A DNA stretch of 34,111 nt, taken from contig CAJEXI010000025.1 in assembly GCA_903994455.1 (NCBI GenBank), positions 1-34,111 on the forward strand, in the 5' to 3' direction. Each line of letters opens with the position of its first letter. Position 1 is the stretch's first letter. Positions 32,804 to 34,111 of the stretch are shown one piece after another. The position numbers were made by a program, and so were the translations under genes. This stretch comes from an uncultured Chlorobiaceae bacterium (GTDB taxonomy: Bacteria > Bacteroidota > Chlorobiia > Chlorobiales > Chlorobiaceae). The notes beneath the pieces are model-generated. The model was not told the origin of the DNA and did no database searches. It worked only from the letters and a program-made list of their open reading frames with translations.

Positions 32804-34111
32804 ACGAATCAGTCAAAAAGTGGCTCGATGAGTTGACGGATTCCCCGTCAGTGGCAATTCAGAAGCTCATACTCGGGTATGCAGGAGTGGTGGCGTGGTC
32901 GCGTTCCAGCCTGCGCGAATCATTTATTGAAATCTATCAAACTCACGCGACAGCTCTTGATGAAACAGTCGCCGGATGGTTGGAACAGCGCCTGATGAAA
33001 ATGCCGCCGGAAAACACACCAACGTTGGTCTGGGCATCGCATCTTCAGGATCTGTTCAGCGCTCTTGCAGGCTTGCCTTTACCGCAAGTCGCCCGGTATC
33101 TTCGTGACCACCTGCGCGACATCCGCTCGTGGTTGCGTCCTTTTCGCAGAGACGAAAGCCTTGATCCTGAAGCTGCCTACCTTGCCGCTCTTGCATGGGC
33201 TGAAACCAATCAGCATTTGGAGGGGCTGTGGCAGGGACTTGCTTTGCGATCTGACCATGAACCAGCGTACTACATCGATATCGGTCTCCTTGGCTTGCGC
33301 AAAACACGTGATGAGCTTGGCAGGTTACCAGAAAAAGTGCCGACAGTACTGCTCACCACACTGATTGATCTCGCTGATATTTTCGGTGCTTCACAGAAGA
33401 ACTGGCTTCTGACTACAAGAGCGATCCTTGGAGGATATCGTTTTTCTCAAGAAACATGGATACGAGAGTTTACAGAAGCCTTGAATGCACGACCGGATGC
33501 AAAAAATGCGCCGGTTTGGTTGAAGAAGATATTGCCAGACTTGAAAGTCAATCATGAGACTCTGCCGCATAATCATTGTGGCATTACATTGACCCCGTTG
33601 GCAGAGAAAAATGAGCTAATTTGGAAAATAAAGCAGAATGGACCAGAAGCACACTGCCAAGAATTAACGTTGGTTTTAGAAAATGAACGCGCCTACGCTA
33701 AAATCACAGGAAATCCATACTTTCTTGTTCGCACATTCAATCGCCTTGCCAGTGCTGCCCTTATGCATGATTCCGACTGGGCAGTGGCCAGAGCTGAAGA
33801 GGCACTCATCTGGGATAAAAATAATCCTTACAATTGGGTAATTTATGCACAGTGTCTCTGGTCGCAAGGCATTCGGATGCAGCAAACAGGTAATCATGCA
33901 AAAGGTGAGGCCATCTGCCATGAAGCGATTGACACACTATGGACAGCTCGTTTTCGGTTCCCATGGAATGACATCGTTCGTAACGAACTCAGCCACCTCT
34001 ATCGAAACGCTGGTGATTTTTGGAGTGCCGAAGCAATCTATCGTGAGACAATCAGCGAGTTTCCGAATGACAATGTTTGTCGTAACGGATTAGCAGACCT
34101 GTTGATGAAAA
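32800..34111 (+). CDS. Large helical-repeat protein, 5' part (runs off the window)
   Basis: An open frame of 437 codons with no stop before the right edge. The sequence is all-helical. Its C-terminal visible part has a TPR-like rhythm: FNRLASAALMHDSDWAVARA, then NPYNWVIYAQCLWSQG, then NELSHLYRNAGDFWSAEAIY. The N-terminal 280 residues are helical without a known motif (SVAIQKLILGYAGVVAWSRS). No ATPase motif is visible so far. The start overlaps the preceding gene by 4 bases. TPR-bearing proteins are common sensors or scaffolds in defence operons; the role here is open. Confidence 0.75.
   Translation, partial: MNESVKKWLDELTDSPSVAIQKLILGYAGVVAWSRSSLRESFIEIYQTHATALDETVAGWLEQRLMKMPPENTPTLVWASHLQDLFSALAGLPLPQVARYLRDHLRDIRSWLRPFRRDESLDPEAAYLAALAWAETNQHLEGLWQGLALRSDHEPAYYIDIGLLGLRKTRDELGRLPEKVPTVLLTTLIDLADIFGASQKNWLLTTRAILGGYRFSQETWIREFTEALNARPDAKNAPVWLKKILPDLKVNHETLPHNHCGITLTPLAEKNELIWKIKQNGPEAHCQELTLVLENERAYAKITGNPYFLVRTFNRLASAALMHDSDWAVARAEEALIWDKNNPYNWVIYAQCLWSQGIRMQQTGNHAKGEAICHEAIDTLWTARFRFPWNDIVRNELSHLYRNAGDFWSAEAIYRETISEFPNDNVCRNGLADLLMK

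Overview
This window is about 34 kb of a bacterial defence island, with nearly every gene on the + strand. No ribosomal, tRNA or central-metabolism gene is visible. The mix of families (type 3 BREX, type I restriction, AlbA_2/Schlafen-like ATPases, DUF4160/DUF2442, BrnTA, AbiE-type pairs, HicB) and the moderate GC content with many decaying toxin-antitoxin copies resemble accessory regions of green sulfur bacteria (Chlorobium/Pelodictyon-like) or other environmental Gram-negatives. That placement is an impression, not a proof.

Layout. (1) 1-6.5 kb: the distal part of a type 3 BREX operon. It holds the 3' end of an AAA ATPase, a DUF4276 TOPRIM-like protein, an SNF2/DEAH helicase (BrxHII-like), a PglZ phosphatase-like protein and a BrxA-like protein, all joined by overlaps or gaps of a few bases. 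brxF, brxC and pglX would lie upstream of the window. (2) 6.5-14.4 kb: a type I restriction-modification locus, hsdR - (AlbA_2 ATPase) - hsdM - small ORF - hsdS. (3) 14.4-17.2 kb: an AT-richer two-gene unit, a P-loop plus dCMP/dCTP-deaminase fusion of the antiphage AvcD/dCTP-deaminase type, and a PGN_0703-like PD-(D/E)XK nuclease overlapping it by 4 bases. (4) 17.2-31.2 kb: a mosaic of duplicated, truncated and re-joined toxin-antitoxin modules and gene fragments (DUF4160, DUF2442, BRO-N, BrnT/BrnA, YafQ/DinJ, Phd/YoeB, DUF6088/AbiEii, HicB, AlbA_2 ATPase pseudogenes). A clean three-gene operon sits inside it at 19.8-22.7 kb: sce7726-like nuclease, sce7725 beta-family protein, zinc-ribbon/RES-domain protein. 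(5) 31.3-34.1 kb: a small Cys-rich protein, then an unrecognised two-gene operon whose second, repeat-rich gene runs off the window.

How it works together. BREX-3 and type I R-M act on unmodified phage DNA. The deaminase unit probably depletes dCTP/dCMP pools. The RES protein is a candidate NAD+-consuming effector behind a nuclease sensor. The TA modules may stabilise the island or act as abortive-infection systems. The least described candidates are the sce7726-sce7725-RES operon, the deaminase-nuclease pair and the unknown operon at the right edge. The most striking structural feature is the fragment mosaic of 17-31 kb, with at least four palindromes ending in AATTACG...CGCAATT, three of which carry paired compensatory changes.
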